Shown: piece by piece, positions 34,886 to 44,325 of the stretch
Layout of the letters: the number at the start of each line of letters is the position of its first letter
Position numbering within the stretch: position 1 is the first letter of the stretch
Source: Pseudomonas sp. A34-9
Lineage (GTDB): Bacteria; Pseudomonadota; Gammaproteobacteria; Pseudomonadales; Pseudomonadaceae
Length of the DNA: 64,000 nt
Assembly: GCF_029543085.1 (NCBI RefSeq)
Contig: NZ_CP119967.1
Location: 763,501-827,500 of the forward strand
Direction: 5' to 3'
Notes under the pieces: generated by a model
What the model was told of the DNA's origin: nothing
Database searches by the model: none
What the model saw: the letters and a program-made list of their open reading frames with translations, nothing else
Translations under genes and position numbers: made by a program

Positions 34886-36094
34886 GTGATCACCCCCCGC
34901 AACACCCACCTGATCGTCACCGCCCGATTGATCTCCGATTTCGGCGCCTTCCTCAACATGGTCGCGCTGGCCACCTACGTCTACCTGTTGAGCGACAGCG
35001 CCATGAGCGTCGGAATTTTCCTCGCCAGCCGCGTGGGCGGGGGGATCTTTGCCAGTCTGGTCGGCACCGCGTTTTACCGTCGATGCAGCGGACGCGCGCC
35101 ACTGATAGCGTTCGATCTGCTGCGCGCCAGTGTGCTGGGGCTGTTATTGATTGTGCCCGTCAGCCAGCAAGCCGTGCTGTTGCCGGTGATTGCCTTCGGT
35201 CTGGGCCTTGGCAACTCGATGTTCGCCATCGGCCTCAACAGCCAGTTGCCGCATCTGATCCCCGCCGACCAACTGCTCAAGGCCAACGCCTGGATCACCT
35301 CGGCCTCATCTGCCGCGATGGTCGGTGGCAGTCTGGTGTCGGGTTTGCTGGTGGCGGGTTTCGGTTTTGAAACGGTGTTCGCCCTGAATGCGCTGACTTA
35401 CCTGCTGGCAGCATTGTTGATCGTACCGCTGCGTTTCCAACCTGCAACAACCAACGAGGACACCGAACGCGGCGAATGGTCAGCGCTCAAGCAGGGCTTG
35501 CGTGCTACGCCTGTGGTTGCTGCGATGCTGGCGGTGACGATGGCCGACACCTTGGGCAGCGCCGCACACAACGTCGGCTTTCCGATCATTTCCAAACTGC
35601 TCACACCGGAGTCGGCGAGCACCACGCTGGGGCTGATGCTCGCCGTGTGGGCCAGCGGCAAACTGCTCGGCGCACGGATTGCCAGTCGATTGAAAGGCTC
35701 GGACAACATCCATCTGGAGCGACGGTTTTTCTTCGGCGTGGCGCTGATGTCCTGCGGCTTTATCCTGATGTTCCAGCAACACAGCCTCTACGGTCTGCTG
35801 CTGTTTTCATTGCCGGCGGGACTGGGGGACGGCTTTTCCGAAGTCGGGCTGATGTCGCGCCTGCAACGCGAACCCGAGCAGTTACGCCTGCCAATTTTCA
35901 GCGTCCTGACCTTGCTGCAAATGACCGGGTTCGGCATCGGCATGCTCATTGCCGCGCCGTTCTACGGGTGGTGGACGCCGGGTGCCGTGGTCATGTTGTT
36001 CCACGGCATTCCCCTCGGCACATTGCTGACGGTAAAAGTACTCGCCCTCAAGCGCGGGCGGGTTGCGCGCAGCAGCCCGACGCCAGTTCCTTGA
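34886..36094 (+). CDS. MFS transporter
   Basis: 402 residues from a GTG start with AAGGA about eight bases upstream. About twelve membrane helices in two groups of six with a cytoplasmic loop around 180-205 (FQPATTNEDTERGEWSALK). No drug-class motif (such as the loop 2-3 GxLaDrxGrkp) is well conserved, so it belongs to a less defined MFS subgroup of the enterobactin-exporter-like type. Substrate unknown. Its last 47 bases overlap the 3' end of convergent cueR, which may link their expression. Confidence 0.78.
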   Translation: MITPRNTHLIVTARLISDFGAFLNMVALATYVYLLSDSAMSVGIFLASRVGGGIFASLVGTAFYRRCSGRAPLIAFDLLRASVLGLLLIVPVSQQAVLLPVIAFGLGLGNSMFAIGLNSQLPHLIPADQLLKANAWITSASSAAMVGGSLVSGLLVAGFGFETVFALNALTYLLAALLIVPLRFQPATTNEDTERGEWSALKQGLRATPVVAAMLAVTMADTLGSAAHNVGFPIISKLLTPESASTTLGLMLAVWASGKLLGARIASRLKGSDNIHLERRFFFGVALMSCGFILMFQQHSLYGLLLFSLPAGLGDGFSEVGLMSRLQREPEQLRLPIFSVLTLLQMTGFGIGMLIAAPFYGWWTPGAVVMLFHGIPLGTLLTVKVLALKRGRVARSSPTPVP

Positions 36095-36461
36095 GGATCG
36101 GGCAGTCGGGGCGGTGGTCGCCATTGCAATGCTCGACGAGGTCTTGCAGGGTGTCGCGCAATTCGCCGAGTTCGCGAATCTTCTGATTCAACTCGTCGAT
36201 GTGCTGGCGGGCCAAGGCTTTGACATCGGCGCTGGCGCGCTGGCGATCCTGCCAGAGGGTCAGCAGTTTGCCGACCTCTTCCAGGGAAAAGCCCAGGTCC
36301 CGCGAGCGCTTGATGAACGCCAGCGTGTGCAGGTCATCGTCGCCGTAGACCCGGTAACCGCTGTCGGTGCGATGCGCCGCTTTGAGCAGGCCGATCGATT
36401 CGTAATAGCGGATCATTTTCGCGCTCAGGCCACTGTGCCTGGCCGCTTGGCCGATGTTCAT
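36048..36461 (-). CDS. cueR: Cu(I)-responsive MerR-type regulator CueR
   Basis: 137 residues. MerR winged helix-turn-helix at the N-terminus ([20 protein letters not shown]), a dimerisation helix, and the metal loop with Cys112 and Cys120 ([10 protein letters not shown]), the exact residues and spacing that bind Cu(I)/Ag(I) in CueR; two further Cys (130, 131) follow. It activates copA and copZ by untwisting promoters with a 19-base spacer, and both target promoters are present here. Downstream of copA on the same strand with a 4-base overlap. Confidence 0.93.
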   Translation of the reverse strand: MNIGQAARHSGLSAKMIRYYESIGLLKAAHRTDSGYRVYGDDDLHTLAFIKRSRDLGFSLEEVGKLLTLWQDRQRASADVKALARQHIDELNQKIRELGELRDTLQDLVEHCNGDHRPDCPILKELASGCCAQPARA

Positions 36462-38851
36462 CGGTGTTCCTCCAGGTCCTTGGGTTTCCAGGTTTTCAAC
36501 AGTAGCGCATTGCTCACCACGCTGACGCTCGACAGCGCCATCGCCGCACCGGCCAGCACCGGGTTGAGGAAGCCGAATGCCGCCAGCGGAATGCCGATCA
36601 GGTTGTAGACGAAGGCCCAGAACAGGTTCTGGCGGATCTTCGCATACGTCTTGCGACTGATCTCCAGCGCCGCCGGCACCAGTCGTGGGTCGCCACGCAT
36701 CAGGGTAATGCCTGCCGCGTGCATGGCCACGTCGGTGCCGCCGCCCATGGCGATGCCGATGTCGGCCGCGGCGAGCGCCGGGGCGTCGTTGATGCCGTCA
36801 CCGACCATGGCGACCACGGCGGTTTTTTTCAGCTCGGTGATGGTCGCGGCTTTGTCCGCTGGCAGCACTTCGGCGTGGACATTGCTGATGCCCAAGGCCT
36901 CGGCGACGACTTTGGCGCTGCCGCGGTTGTCGCCGGTCAGCAAATGGCTGTGGATATCTCGCGCGGCAAGTTGTTGCACGGCTTGCAATGCGCCGGGTTT
37001 CAACGTGTCACCGAAGGCGAACAAACCGAGTACTTTTTGCTCAGGACTTTGCTCGATCAACCACGACAATGTGCGGCCTTCGGTTTCCCAGGCGTTGGCG
37101 GATTCGGCAAGGTCTCCAGCGCTCAGGCCGCTTTCGTCCAGCAAGCGCCGATTGCCCAGCGCCAGACGCCGGCCGTCGAGATTGCCGGCGATGCCGCGAC
37201 CGGTCAGCGATTGACTGTCACTGACATCCGGCACGTTCAGGCCTCGTTCGGCGGCTGCATCCAGTACCGCTTTGGCCAACGGATGTTCACTGCCGCGTTG
37301 CAGCGCGCCGGCCAGTTTCAGCAGCGCGTCTTCATCGCCATCCACTGCACTGAAATGGGCGATGCGCGGCGTGCCAGACGTCAGTGTGCCGGTCTTGTCG
37401 AAGACCACGCTGCTGACTTCATGGGCGCGTTCCAGCGCCTCGGCGTCCTTGATCAGAATGCCATGACGTGCCGCTACACCAGTGCCGGCCATGATCGCCG
37501 TCGGCGTGGCAAGGCCCAGTGCACACGGGCAAGCGATGACCAGCACCGCGACGGCATTGATCAGCGCGGTTTCAAGGGGCGCGCCATAGAGCCACCAGCC
37601 GATCAGCGTAGCGAGGGCAATCAGCAACACCGCCGGCACGAAGATCCGGCTGACTTTATCCACCAGTTTCTGAATAGGTGCCTTGGCTGCCTGGGCGTCT
37701 TCCACCAGACGAATAATCCGCGCCAGTACGGTTTCCGCGCCGAGTGCCTGAGTGCGCACCAGCAAGCGCCCTTCACCATTGATCGCGCCGCCGGTGACTT
37801 TGTCGCCCGGTTGTTTCGGCACTGGCAGGCTTTCACCACTGATCAGCGCTTCATCGGCATGGCTCTGGCCGTCGATGACTTCGCCGTCGACCGGAAAACG
37901 CTCGCCGGGTTTGACCAGCACGATATCGCCCAGACGCAGGGCGCTGATAGCGACGTCCTGCTCGCGGCCATCGATCACTTGTATCGCCCGCTCCGGACGC
38001 AATGCTTCGAGGGCGCGGATGGCGCTGGCAGTCTGGCGTTTGGCGCGGCTCTCGAGATATTTACCGAGCAGCACCAGGGCAATGACCACCGCCGAGGCTT
38101 CGAAATACAGATGCGGCATGCGCCCGGCAGCGGTGGCCCATTCGTAAAGACTCAGGCCGTAACCGGCGCTGGTGCCGAGGGCGACCAGCAAGTCCATGTT
38201 GCCGGCGCCCGCGCGAACGGCTTTCCACGCGGCGACGTAAAAGCGTGCACCAAAAATGAACTGCACCGGCGTGGCGAGTGCGAATTGCGCCCAGGCCGGG
38301 AGCATCCAGTGAATGCCGAACGGTTGCAGCAACATCGGCGCCACCAGCGGCAGGGCGAGGGCGATCGCGCAGATCAGCGCCCAGCGTTCATGCTTGAGCT
38401 TGCGCTGCCGGGTATCGGTTTGCGGGTGTGCGGCTTGCCAGACGCTGGCCGAGTAGCCGGCCTTGCTCACCGCGTCGAGCAGGCTTTGCGGATCGACCTG
38501 GCCAAGCAATTGGAGGTGCGCGCGTTCGTTGGCCAGGTTGACACTGACGCCTTTCACCCCGGGAACTTTGTTCAGGGCGCGCTCGACGCGACCGGCGCAG
38601 GAGGCGCAAGTCATGCCTTCGATATTCAATTCGATAGTCTGCTGCGGCACGCTGTAACCGGCGCGCTCAACCGCGTCCATCAACGCCGGCAGACTGCCGT
38701 CGGGTGCCTGCACGCGGGCCTGCTCGGTGGCGAGGTTGACGCTGACGGCACTGGCGCCACTGACTTTGCTCAAGGCGCGCTCGACCCGCCCGGCACAACT
38801 GGCGCAGGTCATGCCGGCAATCGGCAGATCGAACGTGATGGAATCGGACAT
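36458..38851 (-). CDS. copA: Copper-exporting P1B-type ATPase CopA
   Basis: 797 residues. Two N-terminal HMA domains, each with [15 protein letters not shown] (Cys pairs near 16/19 and 84/87). Eight membrane helices; the transport motif CPC in [15 protein letters not shown]; phosphorylation motif DKTGTLTSG; nucleotide-binding HP in SEHPLAKAV; hinge [10 protein letters not shown]. The combination identifies Cu(I)/Ag(I) efflux to the periplasm. Start codon lies 38 bases from the CueR box. Translationally coupled to cueR. Confidence 0.95.
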   Translation of the reverse strand: MSDSITFDLPIAGMTCASCAGRVERALSKVSGASAVSVNLATEQARVQAPDGSLPALMDAVERAGYSVPQQTIELNIEGMTCASCAGRVERALNKVPGVKGVSVNLANERAHLQLLGQVDPQSLLDAVSKAGYSASVWQAAHPQTDTRQRKLKHERWALICAIALALPLVAPMLLQPFGIHWMLPAWAQFALATPVQFIFGARFYVAAWKAVRAGAGNMDLLVALGTSAGYGLSLYEWATAAGRMPHLYFEASAVVIALVLLGKYLESRAKRQTASAIRALEALRPERAIQVIDGREQDVAISALRLGDIVLVKPGERFPVDGEVIDGQSHADEALISGESLPVPKQPGDKVTGGAINGEGRLLVRTQALGAETVLARIIRLVEDAQAAKAPIQKLVDKVSRIFVPAVLLIALATLIGWWLYGAPLETALINAVAVLVIACPCALGLATPTAIMAGTGVAARHGILIKDAEALERAHEVSSVVFDKTGTLTSGTPRIAHFSAVDGDEDALLKLAGALQRGSEHPLAKAVLDAAAERGLNVPDVSDSQSLTGRGIAGNLDGRRLALGNRRLLDESGLSAGDLAESANAWETEGRTLSWLIEQSPEQKVLGLFAFGDTLKPGALQAVQQLAARDIHSHLLTGDNRGSAKVVAEALGISNVHAEVLPADKAATITELKKTAVVAMVGDGINDAPALAAADIGIAMGGGTDVAMHAAGITLMRGDPRLVPAALEISRKTYAKIRQNLFWAFVYNLIGIPLAAFGFLNPVLAGAAMALSSVSVVSNALLLKTWKPKDLEEHR

Positions 38852-38888
38852 CGGTCGTACTCCCTGTAGTAGATGCCTACAAGGATCA

Positions 38889-38912
38889 ACCTTGCCATGC
38901 GGGCAAGGTCAA
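38889..38912 (-). promoter_or_regulatory. CueR box and promoter of copA
   Basis: Dyad ACCTTGCC-N5-GGCAAGGT at 38889-38909. On the minus strand it lies in a 19-base spacer behind -35 TTGACC (38907-38912), the layout of MerR-family activated promoters. Matches the second box upstream of copZ. Confidence 0.88.
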
Positions 38913-38928
38913 GCGCCAATCTCAAAAG

Positions 38929-38966
38929 CAAAAGATCGCAGCCTTCGGCAGCTCCTACAGGAGATT
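38929..38966. repeat. REP unit (GTAGGAGCTGCCG type)
   Basis: AAAGATCGCAGCCTTCGGCA-GCTCCTACAGGAG. Single unit just upstream of the copA promoter. Confidence 0.85.
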
Positions 38967-38974
38967 GCGTTGTC

Positions 38975-39083
38975 TGATCGTTCCCACGCTCTGCGTGGGA
39001 ATGCTTCTTGTGACGCTCCGCGTCACGCTTCGGGACGCAGAGCGTCCGTGGCTGCATTCCCACGCGGAGCGTGGGAATGATCT
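38975..39083. repeat. TTCCCACGC-type palindromic repeat
   Basis: Begins GATCGTTCCCACGCTCTGCG and ends with the complement GCGGAGCGTGGGAATGATC; the centre has CGCTCCGCGT / ACGCAGAGCG type hairpins. Same family as 48718-48829 and 51286-51392. Confidence 0.88.
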
Positions 39084-39085
39084 CG

Positions 39086-39157
39086 AAGCAAAAGATCGCA
39101 GCTCCTACAGGAGATTGCGTTCCTCTGTAGGAGCTGCCGAAGGCTGCGATCTTTTGG
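39086..39157. repeat. REP units (GTAGGAGCTGCCG type), one shortened
   Basis: A shortened unit (AGATCGCAGCTCCTACAGGA, lacking the inner stem) followed by a full unit CTGTAGGAGCTGCCGAAGGC. Together with 38889-39083 it fills the gap upstream of copA. Confidence 0.85.
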
Positions 39158-39165
39158 CCAGCGAC

Positions 39166-39549
39166 TCAGTATTCGAGAGCGGCGGGGCGCAGGTACAAAC
39201 CTTTGGCAGATGTCGCGATCCGGTACTTCACCACGTCTCCGGCCTTGAGCGAGATTTCCTGCGCGGGCGGTGCCAGCATTCCCGGCTGGCATCCCGGCAC
39301 TTGGCCCGGCTCAAGCTTCAGGCGTATGGAAAACGTGCCATGTTGCAGGTTGAACGAGGTGGACTGCTCCTGCAGCAGGCGCCCGGCAAACTGGTCCTGG
39401 ATGTACACGCCGATCTCGCAGGACGTCGGCACTTCCAGGCGCTCGCGCGAGATGATCAGAACGGCGTAGTCCTCGCCGGTCGCGTTGGCCTGGGGCAGGG
39501 CGGCAAAGAGGCTGAGAAAGCCAAACAGGCTGAAAGCTGACCAGCGCAT
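39166..39549 (-). CDS. Conserved periplasmic protein of unknown function
   Basis: 127 residues from ATG 39549 (GGAG eight bases upstream). The first 23 residues are a signal peptide (AFSLFGFLSLFAALPQANA). The mature part has two cysteines (in PTSCEIGVYIQD and PGCQPGM) that could form a disulfide and a beta-rich pattern ending in KYRIATSAKGLYLRP. I do not recognise the family. It lies between copA and copZ, with its start about 90 bases from the copZ CueR box, so a link to copper is possible but unproven. Confidence 0.6.
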   Translation of the reverse strand: MRWSAFSLFGFLSLFAALPQANATGEDYAVLIISRERLEVPTSCEIGVYIQDQFAGRLLQEQSTSFNLQHGTFSIRLKLEPGQVPGCQPGMLAPPAQEISLKAGDVVKYRIATSAKGLYLRPAALEY

Positions 39550-39636
39550 GGCTGAATCTCCTGAATTGAAGTCATTAATGTACGCAGCTTGGCCGAGCGC
39601 GGCGCCGATTGCCAGCCCGGCAGTTTATTCAAGAAC

Positions 39637-39667
39637 TTGACCTTGCCATCGTGGCAAGCTCGAAACT
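39637..39667 (+). promoter_or_regulatory. CueR box and promoter of copZ
   Basis: -35 TTGACC at 39637-39642, then a 19-base spacer holding the dyad ACCTTGCC-N5-GGCAAGCT (39640-39660), then GAAACT as a weak -10. Same architecture as the copA promoter. Confidence 0.85.
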
Positions 39668-39697
39668 GCTGGCAACCTCACGCAAAGGAGTCATTCC

Positions 39698-39898
39698 ATG
39701 CAAGTGTTCAACGTTCAAGGCATGTCCTGCGGTCACTGTGTCAAAGCCATCACCAACGCCGTCCAGGCCAGGGATCCGGCTGCCAGCGTGCGCGTCGATC
39801 TGGCGGCGAAAGAGGTCGGCGTCGAAAGTGCGTTGAGCGCCGAGCAGGTGATCGAGGTCATCAGCGAGGAAGGCTACGCCGTCAAACTCGCCCTATAG
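39698..39898 (+). CDS. copZ: CopZ copper chaperone
   Basis: 66 residues, a single HMA domain with the Cu(I)-binding motif GMSCGHCVKAI (Cys 11 and 14). Start at ATG 39698 with AAAGGAG ten bases upstream. It delivers Cu(I) to CopA and, in pseudomonads, to CueR. The CueR box upstream places it in the same regulon as the divergent cueR-copA unit. Confidence 0.93.
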   Translation: MQVFNVQGMSCGHCVKAITNAVQARDPAASVRVDLAAKEVGVESALSAEQVIEVISEEGYAVKLAL

Positions 39899-39899
39899 A

Positions 39900-39998
39900 A
39901 GCAAAAGATCCTCCGATCGCGGCCCGAACATTCGGTAGCTCCCACAGGGGAATGCATTCCAAGGTAGGAGCTGCCGAAGGCTGCGATCTTTTGATCTT
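39900..39998. repeat. REP doublet (GTAGGAGCTGCCG type)
   Basis: Left arm AAAAGATCCTCCGATCGCGG-CCCGAACATTCGG is diverged; right arm AGGTAGGAGCTGCCGAAGGC is full. Lies three bases after copZ. Confidence 0.85.
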
Positions 39999-40088
39999 GT
40001 TTTTGATTGTTAGCGAGCTATCGGAATGTTCAAGGCGTCCGGGCGCGGCTAGACTGTCGGACTGCCGACTTGCCAACCTGGATGCCTG

Positions 40089-41291
40089 ATGAACTTCCGT
40101 ACCATTCTGATTCTCGGTGCCTTGACCGCCTTCGGGCCCTTGGCGATCGACTTCTATTTACCTGCATTTCCGTCCATGGCGCTGGCGTTTGGCACCGACG
40201 AGAAACACGTGCAGATGACGTTGGCGGCATATTTCGCCGGTTTGTCCATCGGCCAGTTGCTGTATGGCCCTGTGGCGGATCGTTTTGGCCGACGCATCCC
40301 TTTGCTTGTGGGGCTCACGCTGTTCACCCTGGCATCACTGGCCTGCGCTTATGCGCCGAACCTGGAATGGCTGATCGGCGCACGTTTCGTCCAGGCATTG
40401 GGCGGCTGTGCGGGGATGGTGATTTCTCGGGCGGTGGTCAGCGACAAGTGCGACGCGGTGGGTTCGGCAAAAGTGTTTTCGCAATTGATGCTGGTGATGG
40501 GCCTGGCACCGATTCTGGCGCCAATGCTTGGCGGTCTGCTGGTCAACACCACAGGCTGGCAGTCGATCTTTCTGGTGCTGACCGGGTTCAGTGCCCTGGC
40601 CGGTTTGGCCGTGGCATTGGGTTTGCCGGAGAGTATGCCGGCGCATATGCCGCGCCAGCCGCTGTCTGGTGCATTGCGCCAGTACGGTCGTCTGCTCAAG
40701 GATCGGGTTTACCTCGGCCATGCCCTGACCGGTGGCATCGCCATTGCCGGGATGTTCGCCTACATCGCCGGTTCGCCGTTCATCTTCATCAAACTGTATG
40801 GCGTCCCGGCCGAACATTTCGGCTGGCTGTTCGGCACCAACGCGGCAGGCTTCATTCTGGTGGCGCAGGTCAATGCACGGCTGTTGGCCAAGCGCGGGCC
40901 GGCATTCCTGCTGTCGCGGGCCGTCTGGGTTTATCTCGCGGCGGGTCTGACGCTGCTGGCGGTCAGTGCCTTGCACACTGAATCCTTGTGGCCGCTGCTG
41001 ATTCCATTGTTTATTTGTGTGTCGAGCCTGGGTTGCATCAGCCCCAACGCCGCAGCCTGCGCAATGAACGGCCAGGGCGGACGTGCCGGCAGCGCTTCGG
41101 CGTTGCTCGGCTGCATGCAGTTCAGCGTTGCCGCCGGTGCATCGGCATTGGTGGGTGTGTTGCACGACGGCAGCGCCGTGCCGATGGCCATCGTCATCAG
41201 CTTGTGCGGTGTGCTGGTGGTGAGCGTCGCGATGCTCACCCGGCGTCTGCAAAACGCCCGGGCTCTGGCGAAAGCTCAAGCCGAGGTATAG
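40089..41291 (+). CDS. Bcr/CflA family multidrug efflux MFS transporter
   Basis: 400 residues, twelve membrane helices. It shows the 12-TM drug:H+ antiporter motif A in loop 2-3 (YGPVADRFGRRIPLLVG) and motif C-like GLAPILAPMLGGLL in helix 5. The N-terminus LGALTAFGPLAIDFYLPAFP is characteristic of Bcr/CflA (bicyclomycin/sulphonamide-type) exporters. Single gene following a REP doublet. Actual substrates unknown. Confidence 0.9.
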   Translation: MNFRTILILGALTAFGPLAIDFYLPAFPSMALAFGTDEKHVQMTLAAYFAGLSIGQLLYGPVADRFGRRIPLLVGLTLFTLASLACAYAPNLEWLIGARFVQALGGCAGMVISRAVVSDKCDAVGSAKVFSQLMLVMGLAPILAPMLGGLLVNTTGWQSIFLVLTGFSALAGLAVALGLPESMPAHMPRQPLSGALRQYGRLLKDRVYLGHALTGGIAIAGMFAYIAGSPFIFIKLYGVPAEHFGWLFGTNAAGFILVAQVNARLLAKRGPAFLLSRAVWVYLAAGLTLLAVSALHTESLWPLLIPLFICVSSLGCISPNAAACAMNGQGGRAGSASALLGCMQFSVAAGASALVGVLHDGSAVPMAIVISLCGVLVVSVAMLTRRLQNARALAKAQAEV

Positions 41292-41296
41292 AAGAC

Positions 41297-41470
41297 TCAG
41301 CCGGCGGCGCGCTGCTGGCTGCGGTCGGGAATCTGGTGGGGCGCGCACAGTCGCGCTTCGAGGGTGCGAGTGAAGGCCAGTGCTTCGGCTTCACTGCGGA
41401 ATGTCACGGCGTGTTGGTCCAGGCGAACCTGCCATTGAGACTTTGCCACTTCTTTTATCAGGATCTTCAT
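41297..41470 (-). CDS. Small protein of unknown function
   Basis: 57 residues from ATG 41470, chosen for the strong AAGGAGG box seven bases upstream; the frame continues to 41557 without a ribosome site. Sequence MKILIKEVAKSQWQVRLDQH followed by a helix SEAEALAFTRTLEARLCA. This looks like a small DUF-type cytosolic protein with an N-terminal beta pair and one helix. It has no membrane segment. Stop lies five bases from the convergent bcr-like gene. Function unknown. Confidence 0.65.
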   Translation of the reverse strand: MKILIKEVAKSQWQVRLDQHAVTFRSEAEALAFTRTLEARLCAPHQIPDRSQQRAAG

Positions 41471-41587
41471 TGCTGACCTCCTTTGCGTAAAAGATGTATC
41501 GCAGAGGCTTCGATTGTAGACCTGAATACGATCGCAATTGTGACAAGGGTCAAGCATCGGACTGACGGTAAAAACCTCCGGCAGCCT

Positions 41588-41621
41588 CTGTAGGAGCTGC
41601 CGAAGGCTGCGATCTTTTGAT
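41588..41621. repeat. REP unit (GTAGGAGCTGCCG type)
   Basis: CTGTAGGAGCTGCCGAAGGC followed by TGCGATCTTTTGAT, ending right at the stop of the dehydrogenase gene. Confidence 0.88.
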
Positions 41622-41622
41622 C

Positions 41623-42636
41623 TTAGAAACCTTCTAAAACAATTTTCCCCTTGGCTTTGCCACTTTCCAGCAGCTCATGGGCACGACGCAGGTTCGCCGC
41701 ATTGATCGTGCCGAAATGCTCGCCCACCGTGGTTTTCAACGTCCCGGCATCAATCAGTTCAGCCACACGATTAAGCAGCTTGTGCTGTTCGATCATGTCC
41801 GGCGTCTCGAACAGTGAGCGGGTGTACATGAACTCCCAGTGCAGTGACAGGCTCTTGCGCTTGAGCTTGCTCACGTCGAGCGACTTCGGATCGTCGATCA
41901 ACGCCAGTTTGCCTTGCGGTGCCAAGGCTTCGACCAGTTGATCCAGGTGCTGGTCGGTCTGGGTCAGGCTGGCGACGTGGGTCACGCTGTCGATCCCGGC
42001 GCGCTTGAGTTCCTCGCTCAGCGGTTGGCTGTGATCGATGACCAGGTCGGCGCCCAGTGCTTTGACCCAGTCGCGGGTCTGTTCGCGGGACGCGGTGCCG
42101 ATCACTTTCAGTCCGGTCAGTTGCTTGGCCAATTGCGTGAGGATCGAACCCACCCCGCCGGCCGCGCCGACGATCAGCAAGCGCTGGTCTTCATTGGCTT
42201 TGCCTTCGCGTATTTGCAGGCGTTCGAACAACAACTCCCACGCGGTGATCGCGGTCAGCGGCAGGGCGGCGGCTTCGGCAAAACCGAGGGATTTCGGCAT
42301 ATGGCCGACGATGCGTTCATCAACCACGTGCAGCTCGCTATTGCCGCCGGCACGGGCGATGGAGCCGGCGTAGAAGACTTTGTCGCCGGCCTTGAACAGC
42401 GTCACTTCGCTGCCGACAGCCTTGACCACACCGGCAACGTCCCAGCCCAGAACCTTCGCCGCGCCGTTTTCCGGTGCCACGTTCTGCCGCACTTTGGTGT
42501 CGACCGGGTTGACCGAGATGGCTTTGACTTCCACCAGCACGTCGCGCGGGCCGGTGACCGGTTCTGGCAGTTCGATGTCTTGCAGGGATTTGGCGTCGCT
42601 GATCGGCAGGGATGCGTAATAGGCAATGGCTTTCAT
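41623..42636 (-). CDS. MDR-family quinone oxidoreductase / alcohol dehydrogenase
   Basis: 337 residues. The GroES-like N-terminal domain (VLVEVKAISVNPVDTKVRQN) is followed by the NADPH-binding Rossmann domain with GAAGGVGSILTQLAKQ (about 155-170). The catalytic Zn ligands of true alcohol dehydrogenases are not apparent, so quinone or enone reduction (zeta-crystallin-like) is more likely, although databases label the family zinc-binding. Second gene of a leftward operon with a monooxygenase-like gene, 30 bases downstream of it, and probably controlled by the divergent LysR regulator. Confidence 0.85.
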   Translation of the reverse strand: MKAIAYYASLPISDAKSLQDIELPEPVTGPRDVLVEVKAISVNPVDTKVRQNVAPENGAAKVLGWDVAGVVKAVGSEVTLFKAGDKVFYAGSIARAGGNSELHVVDERIVGHMPKSLGFAEAAALPLTAITAWELLFERLQIREGKANEDQRLLIVGAAGGVGSILTQLAKQLTGLKVIGTASREQTRDWVKALGADLVIDHSQPLSEELKRAGIDSVTHVASLTQTDQHLDQLVEALAPQGKLALIDDPKSLDVSKLKRKSLSLHWEFMYTRSLFETPDMIEQHKLLNRVAELIDAGTLKTTVGEHFGTINAANLRRAHELLESGKAKGKIVLEGF

Positions 42637-42666
42637 GAAAGGCTCCGTACAGTTAATAGAAGAAGA

Positions 42667-42960
42667 TCAGGCAATCGCACCGAGGCGTTTGAGCTGGAAG
42701 TGTTCGATGGTGTGGCCGGCGCTGGCCTGGAAGTGTTGAAAATGTGCGCTGGCGTTGTGCGCCTCAAGAATCGCTTCGCTGGCCCAGTGTTCGATCACAT
42801 AAAACACCTGCGGGTCGGCGAGGTCGCGGTGCAGGTCGTACTGGCTGCAACCGTCTTCGGCGCGGCTCGGTTCAACCAGTGCGCGCAGGCCCTGTTCGAG
42901 AAGGTCCTGTTGACCGGGTTTGGCGATCAGGGTGGCGATGGCAGTGAATGGCTGGGACAT
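42667..42960 (-). CDS. Antibiotic-biosynthesis-monooxygenase-like quinol monooxygenase
   Basis: 97 residues, the size of YgiN/ABM-domain proteins. Pattern: FTAIATLIAKPGQQDLLEQGL at the start, EDGCSQYDLHRDLADPQVFYVIEHWAS in the middle and a conserved His/Phe helix (ASAHFQHFQA). Such cofactor-free dimers oxidise quinols or act in quinone redox cycling. First gene of the operon with the dehydrogenase, in keeping with a joint role against reactive quinones. Confidence 0.85.
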   Translation of the reverse strand: MSQPFTAIATLIAKPGQQDLLEQGLRALVEPSRAEDGCSQYDLHRDLADPQVFYVIEHWASEAILEAHNASAHFQHFQASAGHTIEHFQLKRLGAIA

Positions 42961-43034
42961 GTTCGGCTCCAGAGAGGCGGGATGAATTCGATGGGGAGAT
43001 GATTGGCTATTTCTCTACGAGATAAAACCGGCTA

Positions 43035-43050
43035 AAAGAGCAGTCTCTTT
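43035..43050. promoter_or_regulatory. Dyad upstream of the LysR gene, candidate operator
   Basis: AAAGAG-CAGT-CTCTTT, a perfect 6-base dyad 30 bases before the LysR start in the 119-base divergent gap. Confidence 0.45.
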
Positions 43051-43079
43051 CAATTTTTTTTTGATAATCGAGGCTGACC

Positions 43080-44009
43080 TTGCTGCGTTTCGATGACTTG
43101 CAGTTGTTTGTCCGGGCGGCGGATCTGGGCAGTCTGTCGGCGGCAGCGCGGGTGATGGACATGTCCGCCGCCGTGGCCAGTGCGGCGTTGAAGCGGATCG
43201 AACAGCAGTTGGGCGCGCGTTTGCTCGCACGTTCGACCCGCAGCCTGCGTCTGACGGCCGAGGGTGAAGGCTTTCTCGAATACGCACGCGCGGCGTTGAG
43301 CAACCTCGATGAAGGTCGGCGCTTGCTGGCCAGCGGGCAAGATCAGGTCAGTGGGGTCTTGCAGTTGTCGGCACCTTCGGACTTCGGCCGCAATCTGTTG
43401 CTGCCATGGCTCGACGCGTTCCAGCGCGAGCACCCGAAGCTGACCGTGCGCTTGCTGCTCGGCGACCGCATTGCTGACCTGTTCCGCCAGCCGGTGGACA
43501 TCGCCTTGCGTTATGGCGAGCCGGAAGACTCAAGCCTGGTCGCCTTGCCCATCGCCCCGCACAACCGTCGTGTGCTGTGCGCCTCGCCGGCGTACCTGGC
43601 CCGACACGGCGAACCGCGCCAGCTCGAACAATTGGCCCAGCACAACTGCCTGTTGTACATGCTCGGTAGCCGGGTTCATGACCATTGGAGTTTTCATGAC
43701 GGCAAACGTGAGGTCGGCCTGACCGTCAGTGGTGACCGTTTCAGTGATGACGCCGACGTGGTGCGCCTGTGGGCGGTGGCCGGCGCCGGAATTGCCTACA
43801 AGTCGTGGCTGGACGTGGGCGCCGATGTGCTCGCCGGGCGTCTCAAGGTGCTGCTGCCGGAGCTGCTGTGTGAGCGCGCACCGCTGAATTTGTTGTGCGC
43901 CCATCGCGCTCAATTGAGTAAGCCGGTGAACCTTCTGCGGGAAATGCTCGCCAGCCGATGCGCTGATTTGAGTAGTCAATTTCCCGCTTTTGCGAAAGTT
44001 GATCATTAG
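43080..44009 (+). CDS. LysR-family transcriptional regulator
   Basis: 309 residues from a TTG start (GAGG seven bases upstream; no ATG in a better place). Winged helix-turn-helix at 1-60 (LQLFVRAADLGSLSAAARVMDMSAAVASAALKRIE region), substrate-binding domain from about 88 (GVLQLSAPSDFGRNLLLPWL). It belongs to the large LysR group that sits divergently to quinone reductases or MFS genes. Likely controls the divergent ABM-dehydrogenase operon and itself. Confidence 0.87.
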   Translation: MLRFDDLQLFVRAADLGSLSAAARVMDMSAAVASAALKRIEQQLGARLLARSTRSLRLTAEGEGFLEYARAALSNLDEGRRLLASGQDQVSGVLQLSAPSDFGRNLLLPWLDAFQREHPKLTVRLLLGDRIADLFRQPVDIALRYGEPEDSSLVALPIAPHNRRVLCASPAYLARHGEPRQLEQLAQHNCLLYMLGSRVHDHWSFHDGKREVGLTVSGDRFSDDADVVRLWAVAGAGIAYKSWLDVGADVLAGRLKVLLPELLCERAPLNLLCAHRAQLSKPVNLLREMLASRCADLSSQFPAFAKVDH

Positions 44010-44325
44010 TCGCAGGTAAATAGAGAAATTTCTGTCAGGAACAATCACCACCTGCGCAGGCCCCGGCGCGGGACGCGCGGGCTAACCCGCTTATACTAGC
44101 GCCCGCCTCACGCCAGCACCGACACCCCGGCCCGGAAACCTTGCACCGCGTCGCCAGTCTTCGAGTGACGGTCGCGCAACTGCTGCGGGTTCTGTGCCGG
44201 AGCAGGCTGCGTCAGTGACCTGCCTTGCCCCGGTTCATGGCGATTTTCGCGTCTTGGCCGATGACTCATTACCGGCCAAGATGTCTCCGAGCAGTAGACG
44301 ATACGATTCAACAGGGAGTGAACAC
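44010..44325. other. Gene-free stretch upstream of the ArsR-type gene
   Basis: 316 bases. A GCTTATACTAGC at about 44090 resembles a -10 region. The minus strand is open for about 75 codons (44108-44338) without a ribosome site or recognisable family; I do not call it a gene. Confidence 0.4.

Noticed and set aside
38629..39090. Repeat cluster upstream of copA considered as a CRISPR array
   Set aside because: Units are palindromic REP and TTCCCACGC elements of different families, without uniform spacers or cas genes.
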